Shown piece after piece: positions 1 to 8,741 of a stretch of DNA of 64,000 nucleotides (positions are counted from its first letter, which is position 1; the number at the start of each line of letters is the position of its first letter). This DNA comes from Nonomuraea dietziae (GTDB taxonomy: Bacteria; Actinomycetota; Actinomycetes; Streptosporangiales; Streptosporangiaceae): positions 682,001 through 746,000 of the forward strand of contig NZ_JACIBV010000002.1 in assembly GCF_014195505.1 (NCBI RefSeq), read 5' to 3'. Both the position numbers and the translations under genes were made by a program. The notes beneath the pieces are model-generated. The model worked only from the letters and a program-made list of their open reading frames with translations, made no database searches and was not told where the DNA came from.

Positions 1-485
1 TCGGCGTTGGAGATGCCCGCCAGCCTGATCTTCCCCTCGTCGAGCAGCTCGCGCAGCGCCCCGATGCTCTCCTCGTACGGCACCGCCGGGTCCGGCCTGT
101 GGTGCTGGTAGAGCCCGATGGCCTCGACGCCCAGTGCCTTCAACGACCTCTCGCAGGCCCTTCGCAGGTAGTCGCGGCTGCCGTCCAGGCCCCAGCCGTC
201 GCCGCCGGTCCTGGTGTGGCCGCCCTTGGTCGCCACGAGGACCGTGTCGCGGTCGCCGCTCCACAGCTCCAGCGCCCGCGCCACGAGCCGCTCGTTGTGG
301 CCCGTCTCGGCGGTGGTGGGCGCGTAGGCGTCGGCGGTGTCGATCAGGGTGACCCCCGCGTCGAGCGCGGCGTGGATCGTCCTGATCGAGCGCCCCTCGT
401 CGGGCATGTGGCCGGCCACGGACATCGGCATGGCGCCCAGGCCGATGGCGCTGACGGACAGGTCGGCGATCAGTCGAGTCTTCAT
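1..485 (-). CDS. Aldo/keto reductase, N-terminal part (cut by window edge)
   Basis: About 161 residues are visible from the ATG at 483-485; the C-terminal half lies outside the window. The protein opens with MKTRLIADLSVSAIGLGAMP, the usual first beta strand of aldo/keto reductases. It then shows DTADAYAP with the catalytic Asp and Tyr near residues 52-57, and VATKGG with the catalytic Lys near residue 85. These enzymes are cytosolic NADPH-dependent oxidoreductases of the TIM-barrel type acting on aldehydes and ketones; the substrate cannot be told. A strong hairpin at 538-569 separates it from the secreted-protein gene upstream on the same strand, so it is probably transcribed on its own. Family certain; function generic. 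Confidence 0.9.
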   Translation of the reverse strand, partial: MKTRLIADLSVSAIGLGAMPMSVAGHMPDEGRSIRTIHAALDAGVTLIDTADAYAPTTAETGHNERLVARALELWSGDRDTVLVATKGGHTRTGGDGWGLDGSRDYLRRACERSLKALGVEAIGLYQHHRPDPAVPYEESIGALRELLDEGKIRLAGISNA

Positions 486-537
486 GCGGCACATCCTGGC
501 CGATGGAGTTCACTCCAGGTCAAGCGCGCCACAGGGG

Positions 538-569
538 AAAGGCCCCGATCCAGGTGGATCGGGGCCTTT
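538..569. terminator. Bidirectional rho-independent terminator
   Basis: A perfect 13-bp stem, AAAGGCCCCGATC paired with GATCGGGGCCTTT around a 6-nt loop, begins with AAA and ends with TTT so it can act on either strand. It lies 11 nt past the stop codon of the secreted protein gene at 580 and ahead of the aldo/keto reductase. Confidence 0.85.
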
Positions 570-579
570 CGTGGTGGTG

Positions 580-1062
580 CTAGTGACGGATGACCTTCAC
601 CCAGTCGGTGGCCTCGGTCGGCCTGAGGTACCAGGCGCCCTCGAACACCGCCCGCCACGTGCCGGAGGTCCAGGCCCGCTCCCTGGTGGAGAAGTACCCG
701 TCGCGGTGGGTGCGGACGGTCTCGACGTGCTCCCAGCCGCGCGAGCCGTCGGCCTTGAACAGGATCACGATGCTCTTGCCGGCCAGTCGCTTCCAGCCGC
801 CCGCCCGCTTGCAGTGGTCGGCGTGGGTGACCACGACGAAGCCGTCGATGTAGTCCTGCTCGCACTCGACGGAGAGCTTGCCTCTGATCGAGATGCCGCG
901 TCCCTCCCATGCGGGCTCGGGGCCGACGTCGAGCGACAGCCTGGTGTGGCCGCCGTCCCAGTCGGGGTCGTGCCCCGGGTCCGCGGAGGCGGGCGCCGCC
1001 GTGGCGAGCACCGAGACGCCCAGCGCGGCGGCCGCTGCGCCGGCGGCCAGTCGTCGCATCAT
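580..1062 (-). CDS. Secreted protein of unknown function
   Basis: 160 residues. The N terminus (MMRRLAAGAAAAALGVSVLA, then ATAAPASA) is a Sec-type signal peptide with a likely AxA cleavage site near residue 27, so the product should be exported. The start is supported by GGAAG about 8 nt upstream. The mature part is rich in Trp and aromatic residues. Its last 65 residues show the pattern GKxxxxxF...W..V.T...GYF....SGTWRAVFEG, which resembles the end of the repeat-containing protein encoded just upstream at 1179-2435. This looks like a beta-sandwich domain. I do not recognise a named family or an enzyme motif. A terminator follows directly. Confidence 0.8.
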   Translation of the reverse strand: MMRRLAAGAAAAALGVSVLATAAPASADPGHDPDWDGGHTRLSLDVGPEPAWEGRGISIRGKLSVECEQDYIDGFVVVTHADHCKRAGGWKRLAGKSIVILFKADGSRGWEHVETVRTHRDGYFSTRERAWTSGTWRAVFEGAWYLRPTEATDWVKVIRH

Positions 1063-1178
1063 GTGGAACTTCCTCTCCCCGTGGGTGACGCGCTCGGGAC
1101 AGAGTGCGTCAATACCAATGACGCGTAAAGGTAAAGGAAAGTTGGCGCAAAACCGGTAACGATCAGATAAAGGACGGT

Positions 1179-2435
1179 TTAGCTACGGGTTCCGGCCTGC
1201 TCCGCGGCGTAGCTGTCGTTTCCTGCGTAGTGCACCTTCCACTGGCCGTGCATCCTGCCGTCCACGCGCCGCTCGAAGCGTCCGGTGGCGGCGGTGTCCA
1301 CGGTGGCCACCTGCTGCCACTCCTCGGTCTCGGTGCGCCGATAGGAGATCTCCAGCCGCTGCTTGCCGAAGGGCGCGAAGTCGGCGTACCCGTTGGGGTC
1401 CACCCGCCTCAAGGTGCCGCTCAGCCGGACGGCCTTGGCTCCGCGCACCCTGTCGATCTCCAGATCGCCGAGTTTGGTCTCGTGACGGAGGTTGAAGGTG
1501 TGGTGCTCGGTGACCGTGCTGCCGTCCTCGGCCTTGGCGGTCGCGGTGATCGTCCAGACGCCCGAGGGGTAGAAGCGGGTCAGTCCCTGTGACGGCATGA
1601 AGCGCCAGGTCTCCCAGCCGTCGCCGACCCGCTGCGGCTGCACGCCCGGCGTGGCGAGCTCCTCGGGCGCGACCGGCAGCTGCACGGCGGGCTGACCCAT
1701 GGGCGCGGGCGGCGCCTGGGGCTTGAGGGCCGACACCGCGGCCGGCGTACCGGCGGGACGGCCAGGAGCGAGCGGCGCAGGAGCGACGGCGGGACGGCCA
1801 GACGTACCCGGCGCAGGAGCCGGCGCAGGAGCGACCGCAGGACGGCCAGACGTACCCGGCGCAGGAGCCACCGCAGGACGGCCAGACGTAGCCGGCGCAG
1901 GAGCCACCGCAGGACGGCCAGACGTAGCCGGCGCAGGAGCCACCGCAGGACGACCGGGAGTAGCCGGTGCCGCAGGACGGCCGGATGCCGATGCCGCAGG
2001 ACGGCCGGATGCCTGCGCCGCAGGACGGCCGGATGCCTGCGCCGCAGGACGGCCGGATGCCGGTGCCTTCACGGCAGGGGTGAGCGCCACCGACGGCGAC
2101 GGCCGCAGGGCGGGCGTGAGCGCTGGGGCCGGGGTGGTCCCAGGCGAGGGCAGGGCCTCGGGAACGGGCCCGAAGGTCGGGCCGCCGTCGATCGGCTTCT
2201 TTCCGGGTACGGGCTTCGGCGGGGCGCCGGGTTCGACCTTGACCGACACCCCGTTCTTTGCCGCGCCCTTCGCCACGACGTCGATCACGAGCTTCACCGA
2301 GCCACGTGCCCCCACCACGGGTTCGGCGGGCCTCACCGTGATCTCTTTGATTGCGAGGGTGGCGGGAGCGTCGACCAGCACGGGACCGGTCAGTGCTCCC
2401 GCCACCAGCGACGCGAGTAGAACTGTCTTGGTCAT
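1179..2435 (-). CDS. Secreted Pro/Ala-rich repeat protein (SGRPAxxx repeats)
   Basis: 418 residues from the ATG at 2433-2435. An upstream in-frame ATG at 2483 is less likely because it would put 16 polar residues before the signal peptide MTKTVLLASLVAGALTGPVL. After the signal comes a beta-rich segment to about residue 80, then a long Pro/Ala-rich linker. From about residue 125 to 235 the linker holds tandem repeats: 8-residue units SGRPAAQA followed by 12-residue units SGRPAVAPAPAT. The C-terminal ~130 residues form a compact domain whose end (W..V.TVDT...GRFERRVDG..HGQWKVHYAG) resembles the neighbouring secreted protein. Probably a cell-wall-spanning or surface protein; function unknown. 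The repeat number may vary between strains. Confidence 0.8.
   Translation of the reverse strand: MTKTVLLASLVAGALTGPVLVDAPATLAIKEITVRPAEPVVGARGSVKLVIDVVAKGAAKNGVSVKVEPGAPPKPVPGKKPIDGGPTFGPVPEALPSPGTTPAPALTPALRPSPSVALTPAVKAPASGRPAAQASGRPAAQASGRPAASASGRPAAPATPGRPAVAPAPATSGRPAVAPAPATSGRPAVAPAPGTSGRPAVAPAPAPAPGTSGRPAVAPAPLAPGRPAGTPAAVSALKPQAPPAPMGQPAVQLPVAPEELATPGVQPQRVGDGWETWRFMPSQGLTRFYPSGVWTITATAKAEDGSTVTEHHTFNLRHETKLGDLEIDRVRGAKAVRLSGTLRRVDPNGYADFAPFGKQRLEISYRRTETEEWQQVATVDTAATGRFERRVDGRMHGQWKVHYAGNDSYAAEQAGTRS
1740..2062 (-). repeat. In-frame tandem repeats (24-bp and 36-bp units) inside the secreted repeat protein
   Basis: About 1985-2062 holds near-identical 24-bp units built on gccgcaggacggccggatgc, encoding SGRPAAxA. 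About 1770-1960 holds near-identical 36-bp units beginning ggacggccagacgta, encoding SGRPAVAPAPxT; one copy carries an extra Ala-Pro-Ala-Pro. Units are multiples of three, so gain or loss keeps the frame. Confidence 0.85.
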
Positions 2436-2469
2436 GTGCAGGACGGTAGGAACCGTCCGGCAATGGCAG

Positions 2470-2488
2470 GGGGCGAGACACACGCCCC
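2470..2488. terminator. Small GC hairpin after the acyl-CoA synthetase
   Basis: GGGGCG and CGCCCC pair around a 7-nt loop 15 nt past the stop of the synthetase gene at 2503. There is no clear U-tract, so termination is possible rather than shown. Confidence 0.35.
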
Positions 2489-2502
2489 TGTTGGTAAAGG
2501 TG

Positions 2503-4333
2503 TCAACCGGTGTAGAGCTCCTCGATCACTTCCGCGTACTTCGCGTGGATGACCCTGCGCTTGAGCTTCAGGCTGGGCGTGAGCTCGGAGGTCTCGGCCG
2601 TCCACTCCGCGGGCAGCAGCGCCCATCGCTTGACCTGCTGCACCCTGGCCAGTTTCGCGTTGGCCGTCTCGACGGCCGCCTCGACGGCCTTGAGCACGTC
2701 GGGGTGTCCGACCAGCTCGGCCATCGAGGTGTAGGCGATGCCCTGCGCCTGGGCCCAGCCCGGCGCGATCTCCCCGTCGAGGGTGAGGATCGCCACGGGG
2801 AAGGGCCTGTTGTCGCCGTAGGCGAGCGCCTGGCCGATGAGCGGGTGCTCCTTCAGGTAGTTCTCGATCGCCGCAGGCGAGATGTTCTCGCCGCCCGCGG
2901 TGATGATGAGCTCCTTCTTGCGGTCGACGACCCGGTAGAAGCCGTCGTCGTCGACGGTGCCGATGTCGCCGGTGTGCAGCCAGCCGTCGGCGTCGATCAG
3001 CTCCTCGGCCGCCCTGCCGAGGTAGCCGCTGGTGTTGAGCGGGCTTCGGGTGAGGATCTCGCCGTCCTCGCCCAGGCGCACCTCGACGCCGGGCTCGGGC
3101 CTGCCGACCGAGCCGAGCTTGTAGACGGCGGGGCTGTTGGCGGTGAACGCGCCGGTCGTCTCGGTCATGCCGTAGACGTCGATGACCCTGAGGCCGAGCC
3201 CTGCGAAGAAGCCGCGCACCTCGTCGGGCAGCGGGGGCCGCGCCCGTGGCCGTCCACTCGGCACGGTCGAAGCCGATCATGCCGCGGACGATGGACAGCA
3301 GCGCGGCGTCGGCGGCCTCGTAGGCGGCCTGGATCTCGGGGGTGACGGTGTGGCCGTACTGGCCCGCCTCGATGTAGGCGCGCCCCGCCGCCATGGCCTG
3401 CCTGACCTGCTCCTGCTGCTCCTCGGGCTGGGTGGACAGCAGCGCCTGGAGCTTGGCCATCATCTTCTCCCAGACCCGCGGCACGCCGAAGAACATCATC
3501 GGCCGCACCTGCCCGAGCGCGGCGCCGAGGTTGGCCAGGTCGGTGCAGAAGTGCACGTGGGAGACCTTGGTCAGCGGCAGGTAGAGGCTGAGGACGCGCT
3601 CGGCGATGTGGGCGTAGGTCAGGTAGGAGATCTGCGTGCCCTGCGTGGGCAGCGCGGTCATGCGGTCGGTGGCCGCGCACTCGTAGAAGGCGTTGGCGTG
3701 GGTCAGCGGCACGCCCTTCGGCATGCCGGTGGTTCCCGAGGTGTAGAGCACGGTGAGCACGTCGCCCGGCGTGACCGCCCGCCAGCGCTCCTCGACGGCG
3801 GAGTGGCCCTCGGCCAGCCTGGCCCTGCCGAGTTCGAGGAAGTCGGCCCAGCTCATGAAGAGCTCGCCGGTCGGCGTGCCGTCGAGCACGATGATCTTGC
3901 GCAGGCCGGGCACCTCGCCCAGCACCGGGTCCCACCTGGCCAGGTCCGCCGCGCCACCGAGCACCGCGTACCTGGCGCCCACGTCGTTGGCGACGTAGGA
4001 GATCTGGTCGGGGGCGAAGGTGGAGTAGACCGAGCACGGCATGCCGCCCGCGTGCACCGCGCCGAGGTCGGCGAGCACGTGCTCGCTGCGGTTGACCATC
4101 ATCAGCGCCACGGCGTCGCCCGGCTCCATGCCCAGCGCCATGAAGCCGGCGGCGATCTCGAGCACCCGCTGCCTGGCCTGGCCGTAGGTCAGCGTGCTCC
4201 ATCCGCCCTCGGCCGGATCGGAGTAGGCGGGCGAGTCGGGATAGCGCTCGACGATCTGCCTGAGCTGCTCACATACCGTCCGGCCGGCGATCTCCCGCAG
4301 GATCTCGGCCTGTACCTCAAGGACATCGGCCAT
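2503..4333 (-). pseudogene. Long-chain fatty-acid-CoA ligase (AMP-forming), interrupted by a +1 frameshift
   Basis: This is a FadD15-type acyl-CoA synthetase: it adenylates a fatty acid with ATP and transfers it to CoA at the membrane/cytosol interface. The first part (from 4333) has the adenylate-forming P-loop LYTSGTTGMPKG at about residues 196-207 and ends normally at WTATGAAP. The second part continues from PLPDEVRGFF in another frame and carries DVYGMTETTG, the TGD motif and DRKKELIITAGGENISP, ending at 2503. The join lies in a run of five G (plus strand, 3233-3237). Removing one G restores GAAPLPDEV and a 609-residue protein of normal family size. Both halves are well conserved, so this is more likely a homopolymer sequencing error or a recent mutation than an old pseudogene. 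Confidence 0.85.
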
Positions 4334-4463
4334 AGCGCGCCCTCCACGTCAGTGCTCACTTGCACGAGTGGGATGCATCGCACCACACGCGTCGAGCCCC
4401 GACAAGCCCTGGGCAGGGGACAAGAACACCTCATGACGTAGAGTAGTTGATCACATACGTAAC

Positions 4464-5978
4464 ATGTCGTCGGGGGGCGGGATGAAGGCGGAGGAAAAGA
4501 CGTTTTTCGGGCATCCGTGGGGGCTGGCCACGCTGTTCGGCACGGAGATGTGGGAGCGGTTCAGCTTCTACGGCATGCGGGCCGTCCTGGCCGCCTTCCT
4601 CATGGCTCCCGCCGTCCGCAACGGTCTCGGCCTTCCGGAGGCCACGGCCTTCGCGATCGTGGGCGTCTACCAGGGCATGGTCTACCTGACGGCGCTGCCG
4701 GGCGGCTGGCTGGCCGACCGGGTGCTCGGCGCCCGCAGGGCGGTTCTGCTGGGCGGAGTCATCATCATGTCCGGCCACATCAGCATGGCGATCCCGGTGC
4801 GCAGCCCGGTCTTCGTCTACCTGGGCCTGCTGCTCATCGTCTCCGGCACGGGACTGCTCAAGCCCAACGTCTCCGGCATGGTCGGCTACCTCTACAGGGA
4901 AGACCAGGACGCCAGGCGCGACTCGGGCTTCTCGCTGTTCTACATGGGCATCAACATCGGCGCGCTGGCCGGCATCAGCCTGACGCCCGTGCTGGCCGGC
5001 GACAGGAACTGGCACCTGGCCTTCGGCTCGGCCGCGGTCGGCATGGCGCTGGGCCTGATCTGGTACACGCTGGGCAAGCGCAGCCTGCACGGCGCGGGCG
5101 AGCGGGTGCCGCAGCCGCTGTCGGCCGAGGAGCGGCGCGGGGCCGTCAAGTGGGTGCTCGTCGGGCTGGTCACGCTCGCGGTGCTGGCCGCGCTGCTGGC
5201 CGTGACCGGCCTGTTCACCGAGGACGGCGTCACCTGGACGGTGACCGCGATCATCGCGCTCATCACGATCTTCTACCTGTCGTACATCATGCACGGCGGG
5301 CACGGCATCACCCCGCTGGAGCGGCGCAGGTTCGGCGCCTACATCTACCTGTTCTTCGCCGCCGTCATCTTCTGGATGATCTTCGACCTGGCTCCAGGAC
5401 CCGTGACGGACTTCGCGATGAAGAGCGTGGACCTGACCTTCTTCGGCTTCACCATCCCCGCGGGCTGGACGCAGAATTTCAACTCGTTGTTCGTCATCGT
5501 CTTCTCCCCCGTCTTCGCCGCGATCTGGCTGACCAGATGGGGCAGCAGGGTGAGCGCCCCGTTGAAGTTCACCTTCGCGCTGTTCATGGCGGGCCTGAGC
5601 TTCGTCGTGCTGGCCACCGCCGCCAACGTCGCCTCAGGCGGGGTCAGGGTGTCCATCCTGTGGTTGATGGTGATGTACCTCATGCAGACCGTCGGCGAGC
5701 TGACGCTCAGCCCCGTGGGCCTGTCGGTCTCCACCAAGCTCGCCCCCCACCACTTCAAGGGCCAGATCCTGGGCGTGTGGTTCCTGGCCGCGGCGCTGGG
5801 CGACGCGATCGGCGGCCAGACCTACCGGCTGACCGGCTTCCTGTCGCTCACGCAGTACTACCTGGTGCTCGGCGGCGTGGCGCTGGCGGCGGGCCTGATC
5901 CTGCTGATGTTCGTGCGCAGGCTGAAGGCGCTCATGGGGGACGAGGACGTGGCCCCCGGCCAGGCACTGACACACTGA
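4464..5978 (+). CDS. Proton-dependent oligopeptide transporter (POT/PTR family)
   Basis: 504 residues with about 14 hydrophobic segments, the usual size for this major-facilitator family. The hallmark ExxER motif is present as EMWERF at residues 28-33, preceded by FGHPWGLATLFG. These are inner-membrane H+-coupled importers of di- and tripeptides. ATG at 4464 gives the longest product; an internal ATG at 4482 sits directly behind a G-rich stretch (CGGGGGGCGGG) and may be the true start. It is transcribed divergently from the acyl-CoA synthetase. The TRIC-family gene follows after only 5 nt, so the two are probably cotranscribed. Confidence 0.92.
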   Translation: MSSGGGMKAEEKTFFGHPWGLATLFGTEMWERFSFYGMRAVLAAFLMAPAVRNGLGLPEATAFAIVGVYQGMVYLTALPGGWLADRVLGARRAVLLGGVIIMSGHISMAIPVRSPVFVYLGLLLIVSGTGLLKPNVSGMVGYLYREDQDARRDSGFSLFYMGINIGALAGISLTPVLAGDRNWHLAFGSAAVGMALGLIWYTLGKRSLHGAGERVPQPLSAEERRGAVKWVLVGLVTLAVLAALLAVTGLFTEDGVTWTVTAIIALITIFYLSYIMHGGHGITPLERRRFGAYIYLFFAAVIFWMIFDLAPGPVTDFAMKSVDLTFFGFTIPAGWTQNFNSLFVIVFSPVFAAIWLTRWGSRVSAPLKFTFALFMAGLSFVVLATAANVASGGVRVSILWLMVMYLMQTVGELTLSPVGLSVSTKLAPHHFKGQILGVWFLAAALGDAIGGQTYRLTGFLSLTQYYLVLGGVALAAGLILLMFVRRLKALMGDEDVAPGQALTH

Positions 5979-5983
5979 TCGTC

Positions 5984-6599
5984 GTGTCGGAACTGCTCGA
6001 TCTCGCCGGAATCCTCGTCTTCGCCCTGTCAGGCGCCCTCATGGGCGTGCGCAAACGCCTCGACGTGGTGGGCATGGCGGTGCTGGCCTCGATGACCGCG
6101 CTCGGCGGCGGCATCATGCGCGACCTGATACTCAACGTGCCGCCGGCCGCCTTCCAGAGCCTGGGTTACGTGCTGGTGCCCATCGGGGCCACGGCGATCG
6201 TCTTCTTCTGGCACCCGCAGGTCGCCCGCATCATGCCGCTCCTGCTCGTCCTCGACGCCGCGGGCCCTCGGCCTGTTCTGCGCGGTCGGCACGGAGAAGG
6301 CGCTGCTGTACGACCTGTCGCCGCTGCACGCGGCCCTGCTCGGTGTGACCACCGCCGTCGGAGGGGGCGTGCTGCGCGACATGCTGGCGGGCGAGATCCC
6401 GACACTGCTCTACGACCGCCAGCTCTACGCCGTGCCCGCGATGCTCGGCTCGGCGGCGATGGCCGCCTTCTTCGAGCTCGGCCTGCACGGCTGGCCCGCC
6501 GTGCTGGCCTCCGCCGTCCTGGCCTTCGGGCTGCGCATCCTGGCCATGAAGTACGGCTGGCGCGCCCCGCTGGCCAGCGGGGTCACACCATCCGAATGA
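5984..6599 (+). pseudogene. TRIC/UPF0126 (YicG-type) membrane protein, interrupted by a +1 frameshift
   Basis: The protein starts with GTG at 5984 (VSELLDLAGILVFALSGAL) and carries two homologous three-helix halves, each with the family motif: ALGGGIMRDL and AVGGGVLRDML. Family members form trimeric cation channels. The reading frame breaks after LLLVLDAAG at a CCC run (6265-6267). Deleting one C gives LDAAGLGLFCAVGTEKALL and restores a protein of about 204 residues, the normal length. It lies 5 nt behind the peptide transporter. Because the break is in a homopolymer and both sides are intact, a sequencing error is the first explanation. Confidence 0.82.
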
Positions 6600-8016
6600 G
6601 CGGGTCGGCCGGGCGCGAGCCGACGGGGCCGGTGGCGCGGGCCTCGGCGAGACGGGCCACCGCCTCGGTGATGACCTGGGGCGACTGGGTGAAGGGCAGG
6701 CGGAGGTAGCCCTCGAGAGTGCCGCTCACGCCGAACCATGGACCAGGCGCGAGCCGTACGCCGTGGTAGGCGGCGGCCTCGGCGAGGGGGGTGGCGCCTT
6801 CGCCCGCCAGCCGTACCCACAGGGTGCCGCCGCCGCGCGGCACGGTGAAGGACCACTCGGGCAGGTGCTCGCGCAGCGCCGCCACCAGCGCCGACCTGGA
6901 GGCGGTGAGGGAGCGGCGGCGCTCGGCACGGGTCTCCTCGATGCGGTCGAAGAGCCTGGCGACGACGAGCTGGTCGAGCACGGGGCTGGCGATGTCGACG
7001 GCCGAGCGGTGCACGGCCAGGCCGCGCGCCAGCGCCGCGGTCGTGCGGATCCAGCCGATGCGCAGCCCGCCCCACCACAGCTTGGAGGCCGAGCCGATGG
7101 TGATCACTCTGCTGTCGGTGTCGAAGGCGGCCATCGGCGCCGCCTCGTTCGGCGCGTCGATCCCGAGCTCGGTCCAGGTCTCGTCGACCAGCAGCGTGGT
7201 GCCTGCGCGCCTGGCCATGCCGACGACGGCGGCGCGGGTGGCGTTGTCCATCAACGCGCCCGTGGGGTTCTGGAAGTCGGGCATGAGGTAGGCCAGCCGG
7301 GGGGCCGACTGGCGCATGGCGCCCGCCATCAGGTCCGGCTGCCAGCCTTCCGCCGTGATGCCGACCGGCACGATGCGCGCGCCGCGGTGGCGGGCGGCGT
7401 CGATGGCGTGCGGGTAGGTGGGCGACTCGACGACGACGGGGTCGCCAGGCGTGAGCAGCAGGCTCATGACGAGCTGCAGGGCGTGCTGGGAGCCCGTCGT
7501 GACCAGGATCTGCTCGGGGCGCGTGGCCAGGCCCCTCGCGGTGTAGTGGGCCGCGACGCGCTCGCGCAGCGCGGGCAGGCCCATCGGGTCGTAGCCGGTG
7601 CCCATGCCGTATCTCGGCAGGTCCTCCATGGCGCCCGCCACCGCCTCGGTCAGCATCGTGGTGGCGGGAGGGGCGGCGCAGTGCATCTGGAGCAGGCCGT
7701 CGTCGTCGACCGACAGCCACGGGTTGTCGGCGCACACCGAGGGGTCGGGCAGCGCGGTCCAGCTGCCCGACCCCTGGCGGCTGTCGAGGTAGCCCTGCTC
7801 GCGCAGCAGGTCGTAGGCGGCCGTGACCGTCGTGCGGCTGACGCCGAGCTCCTGCGCCAGGTGCCGCTCGGCGGGCATGCGCATCCGCACGGGCACGCTG
7901 CCGTCGCGCACCAGCCCCCGCACGCCCTGGGCCAGCGCCCGGTAGAACGGGCGGGCCGAGCGGTCGGTGTCGAGGAGCCGGCCGAGCTGCTGCGCCGACA
8001 GGTGACGTTCAGACAT
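6583..8016 (-). CDS. MocR-type transcriptional regulator (GntR HTH fused to aminotransferase domain), YczR-like
   Basis: 477 residues from the ATG at 8014-8016. Residues 1-90 form a winged helix-turn-helix of the GntR type (MRMPAERHLAQELGVSRTTV). A linker is followed by a fold-type I aminotransferase domain with the PLP-lysine motif IGSASKLWWGGLRIGW and YLMPDFQNPTG. MocR proteins bind PLP or an external aldimine and act as DNA-binding regulators. It faces a YczE/YitT-like membrane protein gene across 63 bp. The MocR/YczE divergent pair is a recurrent arrangement, and the regulator is inferred to control the membrane protein and itself. Its 3' end overlaps the convergent TRIC gene by 17 bp. 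Confidence 0.9.
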   Translation of the reverse strand: MSERHLSAQQLGRLLDTDRSARPFYRALAQGVRGLVRDGSVPVRMRMPAERHLAQELGVSRTTVTAAYDLLREQGYLDSRQGSGSWTALPDPSVCADNPWLSVDDDGLLQMHCAAPPATTMLTEAVAGAMEDLPRYGMGTGYDPMGLPALRERVAAHYTARGLATRPEQILVTTGSQHALQLVMSLLLTPGDPVVVESPTYPHAIDAARHRGARIVPVGITAEGWQPDLMAGAMRQSAPRLAYLMPDFQNPTGALMDNATRAAVVGMARRAGTTLLVDETWTELGIDAPNEAAPMAAFDTDSRVITIGSASKLWWGGLRIGWIRTTAALARGLAVHRSAVDIASPVLDQLVVARLFDRIEETRAERRRSLTASRSALVAALREHLPEWSFTVPRGGGTLWVRLAGEGATPLAEAAAYHGVRLAPGPWFGVSGTLEGYLRLPFTQSPQVITEAVARLAEARATGPVGSRPADPLIRMV

Positions 8017-8018
8017 AA

Positions 8019-8061
8019 GGCCACTTTCGCTGATTGGCCCTTTTGATGCAAACCACTGGCC
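8019..8061. promoter_or_regulatory. Candidate MocR (YczR-like) operator between the divergent genes
   Basis: The 63-bp gap contains TGGCC at 8035-8039 and again at 8057-8061, a direct repeat with 22-bp periodicity (ATTGGCC and ACTGGCC), plus GGCCA at 8019-8023, which forms an inverted repeat with the first copy. MocR regulators commonly bind direct repeats about two helical turns apart. This is a pattern match only. Confidence 0.45.
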
Positions 8062-8079
8062 TGGATGATGGGAGGCATT

Positions 8080-8691
8080 ATGAGTGAGATTTCCCTTCCG
8101 TCCCTTGGTTCGCTGCCCTCCCGCCTCCTCCGCCTGTACGGCGGCCTGGCCCTGTACGGCACCGGCATCGGCCTTCAGGTGGAGTCGGCCCTGGGCAACG
8201 ACCCGTGGGACGTCTTCCACCAGGGCCTGGCCGTCAGGACCGGCCTGTCGATCGGCACCTGGATCATCCTGGTGGGCGCGCTGGTCATGCTGCTGTGGAT
8301 CCCGCTGCGGCAGAAGCCGGGCATCGGCACCATCAGCAACATCATCTTCCTTGGCCTGTTCGCCGACGCCGCCATCTACCTGCTGCCCAGCCCTGGCCAC
8401 TGGACGGTGGCGTGGGCATACCTGCTGTCGGCCATCGTCGCGGTCGCGCTGGCCACCGTCCTCTACATCGGCGCGGGCATGGGTCCAGGCCCACGCGACG
8501 GCGTCATGACTGGCCTGATCAGGCTGGGCCTGTCCGTGCGGCTGGCCCGCTTCCTCATCGAGATCTCTGTCGTGGCGATCGGCTGGCTGCTCGGCGGCAC
8601 GGTCGGCGTCGGCACGCTGCTCTTCGCCGTGGCGATCGGCCCGATCACGCAGGTGTTCACCCGCTGGTTCCCTCTGCCGGCCCAGCACTGA
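8080..8691 (+). CDS. YczE/YyaS/YitT-family integral membrane protein
   Basis: About 203 residues with five or six hydrophobic segments. The family signature is clear: GIGLQVESALGNDPWDVFHQ near the N terminus and GAGMGPGPRDGVMTGL in the middle. I chose the ATG at 8080 because GGGAGG lies 4 nt upstream; an in-frame ATG at 8065 would add five residues. The biochemical role of the family is not established; it is a cytoplasmic-membrane protein repeatedly found next to MocR regulators. The divergent regulator at 6583-8016 is its probable controller. Confidence 0.85.
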   Translation: MSEISLPSLGSLPSRLLRLYGGLALYGTGIGLQVESALGNDPWDVFHQGLAVRTGLSIGTWIILVGALVMLLWIPLRQKPGIGTISNIIFLGLFADAAIYLLPSPGHWTVAWAYLLSAIVAVALATVLYIGAGMGPGPRDGVMTGLIRLGLSVRLARFLIEISVVAIGWLLGGTVGVGTLLFAVAIGPITQVFTRWFPLPAQH

Positions 8692-8741
8692 CGGCTCTTC
8701 GGGCGTTCGCGGGGGCGGTTGGACCTAGTACCGTCTGGTGC

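Noticed and set aside
1699..3345. A plus-strand frame with GRPDVAGAGATA repeats
   Set aside because: The repeats are the antisense reading of the SGRPAVAPAP repeat protein, which has the signal peptide and start site.
4517..6709. A very long open frame overlapping the peptide transporter and TRIC-family gene
   Set aside because: Its product is Arg/Pro/Gly-rich frame-shadow sequence; only the part near 5984-6270 is real, and it belongs to the frameshifted TRIC gene.
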